Source: Coffea arabica
Taxonomy: Eukaryota > Streptophyta > Magnoliopsida > Gentianales > Rubiaceae
Assembly: GCF_036785885.1 (NCBI RefSeq)
Contig: NC_092323.1
Span: 16,004,501-16,068,500, forward strand
Direction of reading: 5' to 3'
DNA: 64,000 bases
Shown here: one piece after another, positions 23,890-35,753 of the stretch
Layout: each line of letters begins with the position of its first letter
Numbering within the stretch: the stretch's first letter is position 1
Program-made: the position numbers and the translations under genes
Notes under the pieces: generated by a model
The model's database searches: none
The model's input: the letters and a program-made list of their open reading frames with translations, nothing else
Told to the model about the DNA's origin: nothing

Positions 23890-25539
23890 TGCAAGTGCAC
23901 AAGTCGTGAATTGTAGTATATAAACAAATTAGGATTGATCCCACAGGGAAATCAGCTATATATGAATTACTAAGACTTTTGGCTCTTTCTATTATCTAAA
24001 CTTACCAGGAATTTTTAACTAGACTAATCAGCTAAATGCTAAAGTAATACAATGCAAGTTAATAACTCGAAATAACTCAACTAAACATTAATGTTCTAGG
24101 GTATAGAATCCATCAAAAGTGCCTAAACATGGATGCATTAGCTAACTATCACTCATACTCTTGTCTTGCTAAGGATGCATTTCACTCAAACCATCAGAAC
24201 TTACTTTCGCCAATGAACCGAACTTAGTCTACACAAGTATTTTCCTACTTTCGTGGTGAAGTCTCAGGCATAAATCAGAATCTAGCGCAAGAAATGTAAT
24301 AAACATCCACTTAAGTGCACCACTACTTTCGTGTGTTCACTTCTTAGGTTCCATTCATTCATTTTCCATTATTGTCAACTATTTTCATAGACTAACAACA
24401 ACTAAAATGGCTTGTAAATGAAGATCAAGCATTCACAAGTGCTAAAGTATGAATAAATGAACTAGCAAGTACAAGATGTAGCAATAATCACTTCATTCAT
24501 CCACATTCAAGTCACAAATAGTTTCATCTCTCCCTAGAACAAGAAGATTTAGCTAGACATGGTAGGTTTAACAACAAAGCTCATATCTTCAATGTAACAA
24601 AGCATTAGTAAGACAAATAAAGAGAGTAAAGATGAAAAAATGCTCATTCAATTGAAGAAATATGATTTTCAAACTCTATCATCCTCATTTCTAACAAAAA
24701 TCCTTTAATACGTCAAGAGTTCTTCAAGTTCTTCAATAGAAAGGAAAACTAAATCTTCAACTATATCTAAGTTAAGCTAGAGAGAAAAGAAAAGAAGAGT
24801 CTCCTCCTTAGGTTCCTTCTCCCCTCAATAATATGCTTTTCTTTCTTTTTAACTCGTCTCTTCACTTCTTGTTCCAAAAATGCCCTCCATTGGAATCCCC
24901 AATATTCCTTCTTCAAGAGTACAAAGTGCCTTTTTCAACTTCCAGTCGAAAATTGTTGTGAAACAAGAGTCAAAAAGTAAGTATGAAATGCACACAAGTT
25001 GGTCTGCAAATTGCAGCAGAAAGAGAAAAATCCGAGGCCGATGATCCGAGGGCTTCCAAACAGATCCGAATTCAGATCAGTTTTTCCATTTTCTTTCACT
25101 TTTCTTGTAGAAGTTGATCCGAGACCTATTCCCTATGGATCCGAGCTCGGATCTTCTGCTCTCGGATCAACTTCTCCAGCATCAGAGATGAGGGCTCGAA
25201 TGTGTGGCCTTTGGGAATGGATCCGAACTCGAATCCTCCCCCCTGTTTGTAGCTTCAATCCTTTTTCTTTTCCTGTGCAACTCACTATCTTGTTTCATGT
25301 ACACGTTAATCTCCGTGAGTTGCCTTGCATCTGCTTCAACTAGAGAGTGTTCCATGCACTCATTACCTACAAAATACCATATGTTTCTGCATTATTCCAC
25401 TCATTTGCACATTTAGTTTACTAAGTAACATTTGAAGAAATTTTATACTAAAAGGGCATAAACATGGCTATCATCCCCTAAAAACACAACAAAACTTGCA
25501 CTTTATCAAATGAAATCAATGTAAAATATTCACTTGTCA
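23890..25539. mobile_element. LTR-like block (possible solo LTR)
   Basis: Begins TGCAAGTGCACAAGTCG with GATCCCACAGGGAA shortly after, a pattern I associate with long terminal repeats of plant retrotransposons, and ends ...TTCACTTGTCA, so TG..CA ends are possible. The interior has repeated ATCCGA motifs (25030-25230) and no gag or pol frame. No matching 5-bp target duplication was found at these ends, so limits and class are tentative. Confidence 0.35.
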
Positions 25540-26021
25540 GTTGGGTTCCAAAACTTAGAGGTACTAGATTCAGACCTCACAACACGTGAATTGTAGTCTA
25601 ATTGTATCCGTAAGCATCCAGCCCACCGATTGTGAGTTTAGATTGTAACCATCCATCCCTCCCGTTGTGGTTTTGAGCTATTTGTGATCTCATCATGATA
25701 ACTAAATCGTTGTTATTATCATTATCATTACTATTACAAAAATACCATGAATCTTGGTACCTTTGAGTGTAAGTATTTTTATAGGTGAATTTCCAGAAAT
25801 AATGCAAATGAGAGAAAAAGTCGGAGAAGTGGTGTTGTGTGAGAATGTGTGATAATTGAAGGGTGGCCGCAAATGAAATTATCAGCTACTGAAAAAACCA
25901 ATTTTTTTCCATTTTTCTTTTGCAATTGAGAAGGAAAATTTTGTTTTCATTCTTTTGCGGTGAGCTTTTTAATAGCTGCATGCACTATGCATGAGGCTAA
26001 GACCAATTTTTTTTTAATGAA
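25540..26021. other. Intergenic region, nothing recognisable
   Basis: AT-rich DNA between the LTR-like block and the telomere-like array. It includes a trinucleotide-like tract (attatcattatcatta near 25716-25732). I see no gene. Confidence 0.3.
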
Positions 26022-26224
26022 GCCCTAAAGTATAATAACTAAACCCTAAAGCCTAAAGCCTAATTCCAAATTTATAAATCGTAAATCCTACTTTATAAAA
26101 CCTAAACCCTAATTTATAAATCCTAAATCCAAATTTATAAATCTTAAACTCTAATTTATAAGTCAAAGTCCTAATTTATAAACCTTAAATCCAAATTAAT
26201 AAATCTTAAATACTATTTTATAAT
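26022..26224. repeat. Degenerate telomere-like tandem repeat
   Basis: About eight or nine imperfect units of roughly 20-23 bases combine CCTAAA/CCCTAA with ATTTATAAAT (for example AAACCCTAATTTATAAATCC). The first part (26022-26065) carries repeated CCCTAAAG/GCCTAAAG. CCCTAAA is the plant telomere unit, but the spacing here shows a minisatellite built around it, not a true telomere. Confidence 0.65.
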
Positions 26225-26529
26225 ACCAACAATCTGCTGCACAATTTGAAAGCACAAACGCAGAACCACAATGCTAGCAATTCTTCGACAGAAAATCTAA
26301 AGGCACAATTGTGGCGACACAATGGGAATGGACAAATACAGGACCACAATTGCAGGAGCTCTTCGATAGAAAACCCTAGCAATGGAACGAAGAAATTGGG
26401 GGACTCAGAAAGGAAGTTGGAGAGACTAGAGTACAAAGATGCAAATAGGGATCTAGTCGGTGATGTATTTGTAGCCAAACATTTTGCATCATTGTTATCG
26501 ATGATATCCATCCGTTGATCAATATTTAA
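26225..26529. other. Region with an imperfect internal duplication
   Basis: Around 26250-26372 a segment of about 78 bases is imperfectly repeated (AACCACAATGCTAGCAATTC against GACCACAATTGCAGGAGCTC). An open frame crosses it but begins without ATG and matches no family. Probably part of the neighbouring repeat complex. Confidence 0.3.
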
Positions 26530-26935
26530 TCAATGGCTAAAAAAAACTGCTAAAAAAAACTGTCGGTGGGCATCCTTGGAATGCGGCTAAACTGCGGCAT
26601 CCGGATTTTGAAAAAAAAAAAATTAACTTGGCACCATTGATCCACTTTTTATCAACGGTACGAAGAATTATGCCGCATCCAAGAATATTGCAGTTTTGCC
26701 AGACGCCGCAACGTAGCGTCTGAATTAAAAAAAAAAAGGTTTGCACTGGATAAAAAGCTTTGCACTGTTGATCACAAGTTGATGAACGGTGCTCAAATGT
26801 AGCTGCATCCATTGTTGGATGCGGCGTTTGAAATTTTTTTTTTTTTTTAGAAAAGCTTTGCACCGTTGATCATCACAATTTGATCAACGGTGCTTTTTTT
26901 TTTTAAAATTTCCACTATTCTTTGCATTATTAGTT
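26530..26935. repeat. Complex of GATCAACGGT and GATGCGGC repeats with A/T tracts
   Basis: The motifs TTGATCAACGGTGC / GCACCGTTGATCA and GGATGCGGC / GCCGCATCC recur in both orientations, separated by A- or T-tracts of 8-16 bases. The 3' end contains a perfect hairpin. It resembles a degenerate nested foldback transposon or short satellite. No coding sequence is evident. Confidence 0.6.
26860..26893. repeat. Perfect 13-bp inverted repeat (hairpin)
   Basis: GCACCGTTGATCA, 8-base loop, TGATCAACGGTGC. The arms pair perfectly and are followed by a run of T, superficially like a terminator, but this is nuclear plant DNA; a transposon-derived hairpin is more likely. Confidence 0.85.
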
Positions 26936-27633
26936 TAAAAAATTCGAAAACAAATTAACTTTATCCCTACGCTGCAAATTACGGCCGTGGCCCCTAAAAC
27001 AGCATTAATTTCCCCACAACACCAATTTTGGCATGATCTCTTATTTCCGTAATATTTACAGAAATTCGCCTATTTTTATGGTCTTAGTTTGTTATTTCAA
27101 TTATTCCCTTATTAATTGATGATTAAAACTTCATATTATTGCTCTTATAATTTATAACCATTAAAATTCATCATAGAAAACAATAGCTGATGACAAGATA
27201 AAATGTTAATTGATGATTAATTTCACCATATTATATAATACAATATTAATTTATAAAGAAAATCCTCATTAAACTTGTAAACACATGTGATAAAATAAAT
27301 ATTGAATGTAAAATAAATGATTTAGTAGACCCATGTAATACTATTACTAAAGTATGATGGTTGCTCATAATATCTAACAAAATGTTATCCACTAGAAAAA
27401 TACCAATCACGTGCAAAGCATGCGAAGTATCACTGGTAAAAACCATCATAGACTTGATTTGTTTACATTTGAGTTGGTAATTATTCCTTATTACCATCAC
27501 CTTAAGTTTTGGAAATATAGTTTTCTTAATTGTCTAATAACTCCTACAAATTGATGTTCAAGTTATAAATATTGTTTAAATTACAAAACAACAAAGATTA
27601 CATAACAACATAATCTTACCTGATGGGGCTTCC
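26936..27633. other. 3' flank of the SUVH gene
   Basis: AT-rich DNA downstream of the minus-strand SUVH gene. Its 3' untranslated region is probably in 27450-27633. I see no other gene. Confidence 0.35.
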
Positions 27634-29763
27634 TCAATACAACCTGTCGGTACACTTGCGAGAACCGCAGAAACACTTCTTCATCTTGATGTTTCCATTG
27701 GCATCAAGAACCCGATTGAGCTTGTAATTATAATCATATGAAAGTTCCTTCAATGCAGGTATTTTCTTGGTAGCAAAAAGCATTACATGGGGCACTCTTT
27801 TGTCGTCATGATCGTAAAGAACATTTTGAGCATAAAGATTTGGTGAGCAACTGTGGTTGATGAATCTTCCCACATTCCCATATTTCGCTGCATCAATTGT
27901 AAAGCCTTCACCATCATCAAGATCAAAAAGATATTCATCATTATCTCTTAAATCAGCTTCCTTGTCCTGGAGCAACTCTCCAGCATATTCACATATGAAA
28001 CTGCCAGATGGGATTTCAACTTGTGATCTAACACCCCATCCAGTTGATTTAGTCCTAAATATCTCCAATGGCAATCGAGGACCATGTTGGCTAACTCTGT
28101 TCTGACAAGAAGGTGGGCATTTGCAATTCGGGCCACATTCGTGCACCATTTTCTTTGCTCTAACGATGGAGCCTTCCTCATTGAACGGAAGTTCCCCTCC
28201 GTTCTTCACAGCACAAGGACATCTAATGGAGTCCGAGCATCCACCAACGCAATCACAACCTTCAGGCAATGAGACTTGATACCAATGTGGATACATTATC
28301 TTGGTTATGTAAGTAAAGTTATCTGGTTTTTCAATGCTAATTTCATTCACAACCATGATTGGGACTTTTTCCTTGCCTCCAGACACATCATATCCTGTCT
28401 CAGCATTGTTGTCCTCGAGGTCCTTTAAGGATCTTCTTGGCTTGGTAATACTTAGGTGATTACAATCTGGCTGCCTTGACGATCGAACCAATTCAAACAT
28501 CAAGGACAATTTGCCAGACTTGGATCTTTCAGGCCCAAATTTGCTCACCTTATATAGACCGTCATAGATGTACATTTTCTTTGTAGCTGTGGTTGCATCA
28601 ACAGATCCTAAGATAGTTTTACGAATAACCCTCACAGGATAATTTGCATCCATGCTATTCTTCAAGGCAAGATTACCTCGTTGGAGCTTTTGATCTTCAA
28701 ATGTCTGACCTTGGCCAGAATATAGAAGAATATCAGGAGAAGCCGCTCTGTTTCCATAACGGCGCAGACCTGAATCCACCACACTGTTAGCATACTCTTT
28801 TCCTTCAATTGTCACGTGATTAATACCAGCCATTTGTTCATGATGTAGACCAACAAGAGCAAGTTCAACCCTGAATCGGAACTGGTTGCCAATTTCAACC
28901 CCAGGAACATGTCCGAAACATGGTTCAGTATTCACCCATTTCTGCTGTTTCTTGAGAAGCATTGCTGCTTTAATATGAATCTGTTGTCTCATTGGTCCCT
29001 CCCCCAACTCTTGCTTGTATTCATCTAAGAGACTTCTGTATAGCTCATCAAAGAGCCTAAGGGCATTCTGCACATTGCTGTGACTAACAATGTTCATGGC
29101 TGCATTATCATATGGAACAATTGCCAGATTTTCCATATCCTTCACTTCGGTTTCTTCAACACTCTTTTCAGCTGTATTTCCTTTTTTTCTTTTATTATTG
29201 CAATTGATTCTTGATTGAAGTCTATTTTCCCACTCTGAAGCAGATAAAATGCGAACATCCTCGTCATCTCTTTCTTCTTCCTCTTCAGATTCACGGACTC
29301 CGGATGTTTGCCCATGCACATGATTTTGGCTTGAATTTTTTCGAGTGATTCCACCATGATCCTTGACTAATTTTTTCTCACAAAAATTACTTGATTTCTC
29401 CTCTATAATGCAACAATCTTCATCATCTTCATCTCCATGTGATTTGTTATCAGTTTTGGCTTTCATCTTGGTAATTGGCTCACCTGAGTGAAGAATTGCT
29501 TTCCTTACGAACCCATATTCCACATTAGTTGGTGCCACAATTCTCAATCGCTCAGCTGCTACAGCATTCGAAGAAGCATTGAAATTCTTGATAGTCTTCA
29601 TCGCGGAGGTAAATGGACCACAATGGACTGGAAAACTTCGGACTGAATCAGCATCTGAACGCTTGAATTTTGATGCATGTTTGTTACTTGGATAACTGTC
29701 CTCTTGAAACAGTCGCTTCCCGGGCATCTTAGCAGGAGGGGATGTGTCAGTTAACAAACTCAT
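27634..29763 (-). CDS. SUVH: H3K9 histone methyltransferase, SUVH5/6-like
   Basis: An intronless gene of 709 residues; the first true ATG has its complement at 29761-29763. The product is a nuclear enzyme that should bind methylated DNA through its SRA domain and methylate histone H3 lysine 9, linking CHG/CHH methylation to silencing. Visible order: a variable acidic/basic N-terminus (~1-280), SRA/YDG domain (~280-430, YANSVVDSGLRRYGN, DGLYKV), pre-SET with zinc cysteines (from ~502, CDCVGGCSD and CPCAVKNGG), SET (~560-690, GRFINHSCSPNL with NHSC at 636-639, ELSYDYNY), post-SET (KKCFCGSRKCTDRLY) at the C-terminus. All catalytic motifs look intact. It is shorter than Arabidopsis SUVH5/6 (close to 800), mainly in the N-terminus. 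The segment YSGQGQTFEDQKLQRGNLAL also appears shortened after SGQG compared with the usual SGQGGN..EDQKL form. Lack of introns is normal for this clade. SUVH5 versus SUVH6 cannot be decided here. Confidence 0.93.
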   Translation of the reverse strand: MSLLTDTSPPAKMPGKRLFQEDSYPSNKHASKFKRSDADSVRSFPVHCGPFTSAMKTIKNFNASSNAVAAERLRIVAPTNVEYGFVRKAILHSGEPITKMKAKTDNKSHGDEDDEDCCIIEEKSSNFCEKKLVKDHGGITRKNSSQNHVHGQTSGVRESEEEEERDDEDVRILSASEWENRLQSRINCNNKRKKGNTAEKSVEETEVKDMENLAIVPYDNAAMNIVSHSNVQNALRLFDELYRSLLDEYKQELGEGPMRQQIHIKAAMLLKKQQKWVNTEPCFGHVPGVEIGNQFRFRVELALVGLHHEQMAGINHVTIEGKEYANSVVDSGLRRYGNRAASPDILLYSGQGQTFEDQKLQRGNLALKNSMDANYPVRVIRKTILGSVDATTATKKMYIYDGLYKVSKFGPERSKSGKLSLMFELVRSSRQPDCNHLSITKPRRSLKDLEDNNAETGYDVSGGKEKVPIMVVNEISIEKPDNFTYITKIMYPHWYQVSLPEGCDCVGGCSDSIRCPCAVKNGGELPFNEEGSIVRAKKMVHECGPNCKCPPSCQNRVSQHGPRLPLEIFRTKSTGWGVRSQVEIPSGSFICEYAGELLQDKEADLRDNDEYLFDLDDGEGFTIDAAKYGNVGRFINHSCSPNLYAQNVLYDHDDKRVPHVMLFATKKIPALKELSYDYNYKLNRVLDANGNIKMKKCFCGSRKCTDRLY

Positions 29764-30070
29764 CTTCAAGTTAACCTACGAGAATCTTTGATGTTTCCTA
29801 ACTGAAATTTTGACCACTGAATAAATGGAAACAATGGTTGTTGTACCTAATTAAAACCTGAAAACAATATGAACCAATTTTGAATTTACTAATAACCAGT
29901 CAAATAAGAAAAGAAGGCAACATGTGGGTAGAGGATAAGTACACAAAAAAAAAAAAAAAAAAATGGGCTCACTATAAAACTTTGACATTATCTGACAGGT
30001 TGTCGATGCCTGTGCAATAATAAAAATAAACCTAATTGTCAATTAAAATAACCAAAACCCGATTCCAAGT
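29764..30070. other. 5' flank of the SUVH gene
   Basis: Presumed promoter and leader of the minus-strand SUVH gene, with an A-tract of about 19 bases near 29945-29963. No other gene is visible. Confidence 0.35.
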
Positions 30071-31520
30071 ACTAGAGCAAGAACTCTAGGTGTGCAATGG
30101 GTTACTTGATTCACCCCTGTTCCCGAAGAGTTTACTTGATCCGATATACCCGAATGGGATGGCTTTTTCACAAATAATTATTAATTTGTAAACAGGGCAA
30201 GTAGGGTCGTATCCTCAGGAACTGGGGATATTTGTCTCTTTTGAAATCTAAAGTAACACGGGGGATGTTTTTGTATAAAGAATGACAATTAAAACAATTC
30301 AACTAAAAATAAAATAGCCAACTAAAAATTAAATGACAATTCACTAAAATCAGAGTAATAATAATTAAAGGTCTAGCCAAGAAATAATTTCAGCAATGGT
30401 TCACCTAATTGATCATTGATGCACAAGCAATTCCAATTATTTATTAATAAATAGGTTATAACTGTTAAACAAGCGATGACAGTCAACCCCTCCTTACTGT
30501 GTCGGTGATTAAGGTACGCCCGTTAATCACTGTTCTAATTGAGAAATAGTCCTAGGTACGCCCGTAAGGTTTAATTTCCCAATTGCCTAACGTATTAAAG
30601 GAGCCCTATTCTAATCAAATAACGCACTATTAGGGTTATTTTAAATTAACTCGCATATTCCCCTGACACAAATCTAATCATGCCAGTTGTCACATTTCAA
30701 TGCAATTAAATAATTACGAATTTAATGCCCTAATTGACAATAGATTACCAAATTAACTAATTATCCGGATCCAAGACAATTGATTAATTGGACAACCATA
30801 AACATTGTAATCAAAGAATATGCGAATATTAATAAATAAAATAAAAAGATAAAATTAAATCGATCTCACAATTTTCAGACAAATCAAAGCATCCGTTGTT
30901 CCTTGACTAGACAAAGGGATTTAGCTCATTGTCAGATGAGAAAAACCCATACAAAACTGAAGAGAAAGTAGCGGCCATTGTCCTTCGATTGAGAAAGGCT
31001 CACTCCGTTCAATTGATGAAAGAAAACGTAAAATACAGAAAGTGACTAAGTCCTCCAATTGCTCCTGACATGCCGTAGGAGGAATCCACCAAAGACCAAA
31101 AGGAAAAGTCAAAAGAAAAGCTAAGCGAAGAGTCCCTGCCACACGAAGAAGGAAAAGCAACTAAAGAAAAGTAAAAAACCTAAGCTTCAAAGTAGTCTGC
31201 TCTATTTCTTCTCTAATTCTCCCCTGCTACTGTGCGGCGGCCAAGGAAAAGAAGACTCCGTCCTCCTCGGTTCAGCAGTTGCCATAAAAGGGCAAAAGTT
31301 TTTCTTTTCCAAAAATGCCCCTGGGGATAAGCGCTGTTACTTGGATTCCTTTTCTGTCAAATTGGCACTTGTTATCATATTTTTATTCTACTCTCTGAAA
31401 TAAATGTAAAATATCAAAAGTGAATAGAATCTAACAATTAATTCATATTGGGTCAGATAATAGGGGGAATTAATAATAAAATAAATGATAAAATTGCAAC
31501 CTATCATTATCCCACCCGCA
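30071..31520. mobile_element. Second LTR-like block
   Basis: Contains GGGTCGTATCCTCAGGAACT (30207-30226), duplicated GGTACGCCCGT segments (30513-30523 and 30556-30566), and a pyrimidine/purine-rich 3' part. Its organisation parallels the LTR-like block at 23890-25539. No gag or pol frame, no second LTR and no target duplication could be defined, so the limits are approximate and the class is unproven. Confidence 0.3.
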
Positions 31521-32555
31521 AATTGCTCATATATTAGCACAAGTATTAAAACTTTTACTAAAATATAATGACTTTTTATACAATGTCACTATCAAAATTT
31601 TCTATTACACTAGCATATAAAGATACACGCCACATGTAAATTGAATTTCAAATTTCAATAGAGATTATGTAGCATTCGTTTAAACATGTTGGTGTTATCA
31701 AATTCTCACACTGATAATTTATAAAAAACAGTTTTCAAATAAACAATTAACATGCCTTTAATCAATTTGTATATTGAACAAAGAATAATGAAAATTTTAA
31801 GTTTGCGAGAGATCAAAGGTTAAAATGTTGGCTCAAATGTACAACAATTGGCTCCTCTCAAATATATTGTCTCTAGATAAGATTGGAATTTTATATTGAA
31901 AATATTTTTAGCAGCTTGGAGGTACTCTTTCCTAGTTTCATGGTCGCATAAAACTTAATTGGTTAACCTGATTCTCCATTCACTGTTTTTTTTTTTGTGG
32001 TAATTAAAATGTGAAACAACATTTTGTTAGGTCAATGAAATTTGACAAAACAAATAAATTTCGCCAATCCATTAAAATCAGTTATATTGATCATCTCCTA
32101 CATTTAACTCTAAGATCTTTTGTGTGTGTGTGTGTGTATCCATGAACCAATGAGTATAGACAATCAATTAGATGGAAGTATATTTTTAAGATGACACAGC
32201 ACTATATGAACATCACAATAAATAAAGTTAATTTTGGTAGCAAAATGAGTTAAAAATTATATTTTGTGTAATTTGAATTTTCTTGTAATGCTTCCAAGAT
32301 ATTAGAAGACTTTTCAAAAAGTAGAATAATTAAATTTTGGATTTTCTTTTCATTTCTAAAAGTCTCATTTTGCTTTATTCTTTATTATGATATTCCTCTG
32401 TCTAAAATTAATTTTCATGGAAGCATTATGAGTATTCAAAAAATCAAAGAAAGACTATATATAGGAGTGCGCATAAAAGTGTGCACGCTTTCTGTGAGAA
32501 ATATAGGATGGATAAATCAATATGGTTTCTATCTTGCAGAAACGAGGTGTGGCAT
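31521..32555. other. AT-rich intergenic region with a (TG)8 microsatellite
   Basis: No gene is supported. The only clear feature is the dinucleotide run TGTGTG... at 32121-32137. Confidence 0.4.
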
Positions 32556-32563
32556 CTCCAAAC

Positions 32564-33368
32564 CATAGTTATTAAACCCAACCCGGGAAGGAACCCGGCG
32601 AAGGAGGTGGGTCAACGGGTTACTGGTTTAACCGGTGGGTGAGTGGTTGAACCGGTGGGTCACTACATATATTTAAATATTATATTTCATAATTATTTAT
32701 ATAAGATATATGATATAAATTGTAATAAATAATGCCATAACAAAAGCTCATTTAATTTAATTTGTTATAAAATAATTAATTCATATAAGAATCAATCAAA
32801 TATAAAGTTATTTATTAATATACCAAACTTCAAGTGTAAAATTTTATCTATATTTAGTGTAATTATCTAGCTTATTTATGAATTTTAAGTGTAAAAAATT
32901 ATTAAAAATAATATTTGTCTTTAAATGAATTATTTAATATGTTATTTTTGGAATCCATTTTATAACTTATAGAGTTTGGAGGGTAATAAATTTTTATTAA
33001 AAGATTCCAAATAAATTTGTTTTAGAGAAAAAAATATAGAATTGAAAAAACATTTATATATCATAATAAAGCTACTATATCAACATATTTGGAAGTAGTT
33101 TGGTGGTTAGCAGGCGGTAGTGTTGGGGCAGAGGTCCGAAGTTCGAGTTCCCACAATAGCAATATAATTTTTCCACAAAATCCGGTTAGTGACAAAACCG
33201 GCCAAAACCCACCGGGTTTCCGGTTTAACCGGTTCGACCGCCGGATCGTTGACTAAGTCAACGGTCTCTTTGCACAAACGATCTGATTCCAAACCCGGCC
33301 CGATCCAATGACCGGTCCACCGGTTTGACCGGTTCGACCGCCTGGCCGGGCCGGGTTTAATAACTATG
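32564..33368. mobile_element. 805-bp hAT-like element with perfect 8-bp target duplication
   Basis: Ends CATAGTTATTAAACCC and GGGTTTAATAACTATG are perfect inverted repeats, flanked on both sides by CTCCAAAC (32556-32563 and 33369-33376). Subterminal DNA is rich in CCGGTT/AACCGG and GGTTCGACCG motifs in inverted orientation, while the centre is very AT-rich. A tRNA-like B-box sequence (GTTCGAGTTCCC, 33141-33152) lies on its right side. There is no transposase. The 8-bp duplication suits hAT; the exact match suggests recent insertion. Confidence 0.85.
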
Positions 33369-33527
33369 CTCCAAACTAGACAAAATGTTTCTTTTTCTTC
33401 TACAATGTTGTAGGAATGATGTTTTTTTATTTTTAAGTATGAAGTATAGTTAACCCAAATTAACAAGAGAATATGTTATACTAGTAATTAATCTGCTTTT
33501 TGAACATGCCCTTATAAAAGTTTTAAA

Positions 33528-33973
33528 GGTACATTACGTATAACCCCTTGTGGTCTCATACAGTACTACATCATAACATGAGCCCTCTAATGTTTTAAAA
33601 TATACAATTTATCCCCTACTGTTTCATGTAGAAGAAAATTTGACATAACATAGCCTCTAAAACGTCATTAGTTGAAAACCAGTATTGACCTTATTTAAAC
33701 ATCAAATTGAACAATGGCATAAGGACCTTCCTATGGGTGGCTTATGTGAATAAATGAAAAAAGTACAAGGGAGTTGAACGGATATTATGATTCCACATAT
33801 TGCATCTTTGGAGAGATTCCATTGCCATCATAACCGATGGTGCTTTCTGTCTATTTTCTACTTTAATTTACATGGAACCACGGGAGGAATATATATGGAT
33901 TGGACATTTTGAAACCTTAAAGAGATTATATGGCAATACGCAAAATTACAAGGGGATTGTATGTAATTTACCC
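33528..33973. mobile_element. MITE, family B copy 2
   Basis: Left end GGTACATTACGTATAACCCC and right end GGGGATTGTATGTAATTTACCC are imperfect inverted repeats, matching the form of the MITE at 17898-18360. No clear target duplication is visible. Non-coding. Confidence 0.6.
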
Positions 33974-35753
33974 AAAGAAATAACAGCAAAGGAATTGTTG
34001 TAAAATAATTAACAACTTTGAATTTGAATTAAGTGATTTTCCTAAGAAATGTAACTTGGAATCGAAAGTTGTATGCAAGCCTAGTGCGCCTCCAAAATCA
34101 TTTGATTTTGGAGCTTTAGTTTGATAAGCAATGGAGGCAAATAGCAAATATTAAATTGCATTTATAAAACAAGAATAAATTTAGTGTTTTCTACAATTCA
34201 GTTAATAAGAATTTTTGTGATTAACTATGATTAGTTTTTCCTAAACTTTTTCACACTAATTCAATGGCTATATAGGAGATAATTTCTTTTCAACTAAGAT
34301 AATCAGAAATGATTGAATCAGTCATCTACACCCTTCAACAAAAAGATTAAGACAAACAACATGGACATATTAAAATAAAAATAAATTTTTACGATTTGTA
34401 GGGATTAGATTTTCAAAAATTACTTTTCTTAGTAACTTCATTCCCCTCTCATCCGATATAATTTGGGTTCTATCACGTTATACCAATGGGGAAAGGCAAA
34501 ACAATTTATGTAATCGGCTACTTTTCTATTCCTTCTAAGTCATTAATTTTTCAATTGAGTACTTGGCCTGTGTAGTTAGCTACATGTAAATGAATGTGTT
34601 GTGTACATGCTTGATGAGTTTCCACTACTATCAAATTGAAAAATGCATGCCTGTGTATCGAGCAAAAAGCAAAAAGAGAATACCTCAATTTTTATTGAGC
34701 TACTTGAAGCTGATATTCAAATCCAGTTCTGATTGAAAAGATGGTTTCCTTCGAAAATGGCTTTCTTATGTTTCTTGCTGTGATTAATTAAGATACTTGC
34801 GAGCTCTGTGAAACAGAATGTTTTCCATCAAAATAACAAAATTTCTTCTCTAAAATAAAATATATAGCATTTAAATTTTCTTTTTGGAAAAATAGAAAAA
34901 ATATTTTGATATCTCAAAAATGTAAATAATTCCAGACAAAAATCAAAAGAAAGGGATTTGAGCATTCGATTTTAGGATTTTGGGCCTTAGTATGTATATA
35001 GAAACAGTTCAAGAAATAAAATCTAAAAAATAATTAAAGTTTAGCATCGGATACGAACATGTCAATATGGCAATCGTCTTTCTTTCTGTTGACATCTACC
35101 TTTCGTCTTACAAAAAATTAATAGTTTTACAAATATTGGAACAAAATTTCTATACACAAACCAGCCCTATCACAAAACATAATTTGTTCCAATAAAAATG
35201 TTTATAAAAGGCAAAGGCAAGAAACAAGAACAATGTAAATTTACCAAACCAAAAGGTGAAAGTCAGGAGCAAGCTTGAGATTTCTTTTTTTTTTTTTTTT
35301 TAAAAAGGTGAAAGAATCCTATATGAATAAGAATTTGAAACTATTTGTACGGGGTTGAAACTTCAACAAAACCTATATGAAACTAAATGAATCGATTGAA
35401 CATTTGGATTTTCCAAAGCTTGACTATAGTTGAAGAAAATTAAGAGATGCTCATAAAATTCTTTTAACAAGGAATTACCTATGAGAAACAAAAACTAATT
35501 TATGCCTGAAAACAACTGTTAACACTTATCTTGAAATCAATTTTCCTACCCATAAAAGATTTGGCTCTCTTATATAAAGGAACTAATATTGCAAAGCCAA
35601 ATGTATTTCAAATGTATGACGAAGGAATAGCGATAAAGATACATGATTTAGTTTACAATTTTGACACATAAACTACTAAAAGAATGAAGAAAGAAAATCT
35701 TTAAATAAAGAATAACTCATTAGGGAAAATGTTTGTTTTATTTAACTTCAATA
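33974..35753. other. Gene-free AT-rich region
   Basis: No gene is supported. Contains a T-tract of 18 or more bases (~35283-35300). It runs up to the left target-site duplication of the cycloisomerase retrocopy. Confidence 0.35.

Noticed and set aside
24999-25343. 114-codon open frame in the LTR-like block
   Set aside because: Follows repeated ATCCGA motifs, begins without ATG and resembles no retrotransposon protein.
29764-29769. Two-codon extension of the SUVH frame
   Set aside because: It would start at TTG; the first ATG is two codons later.
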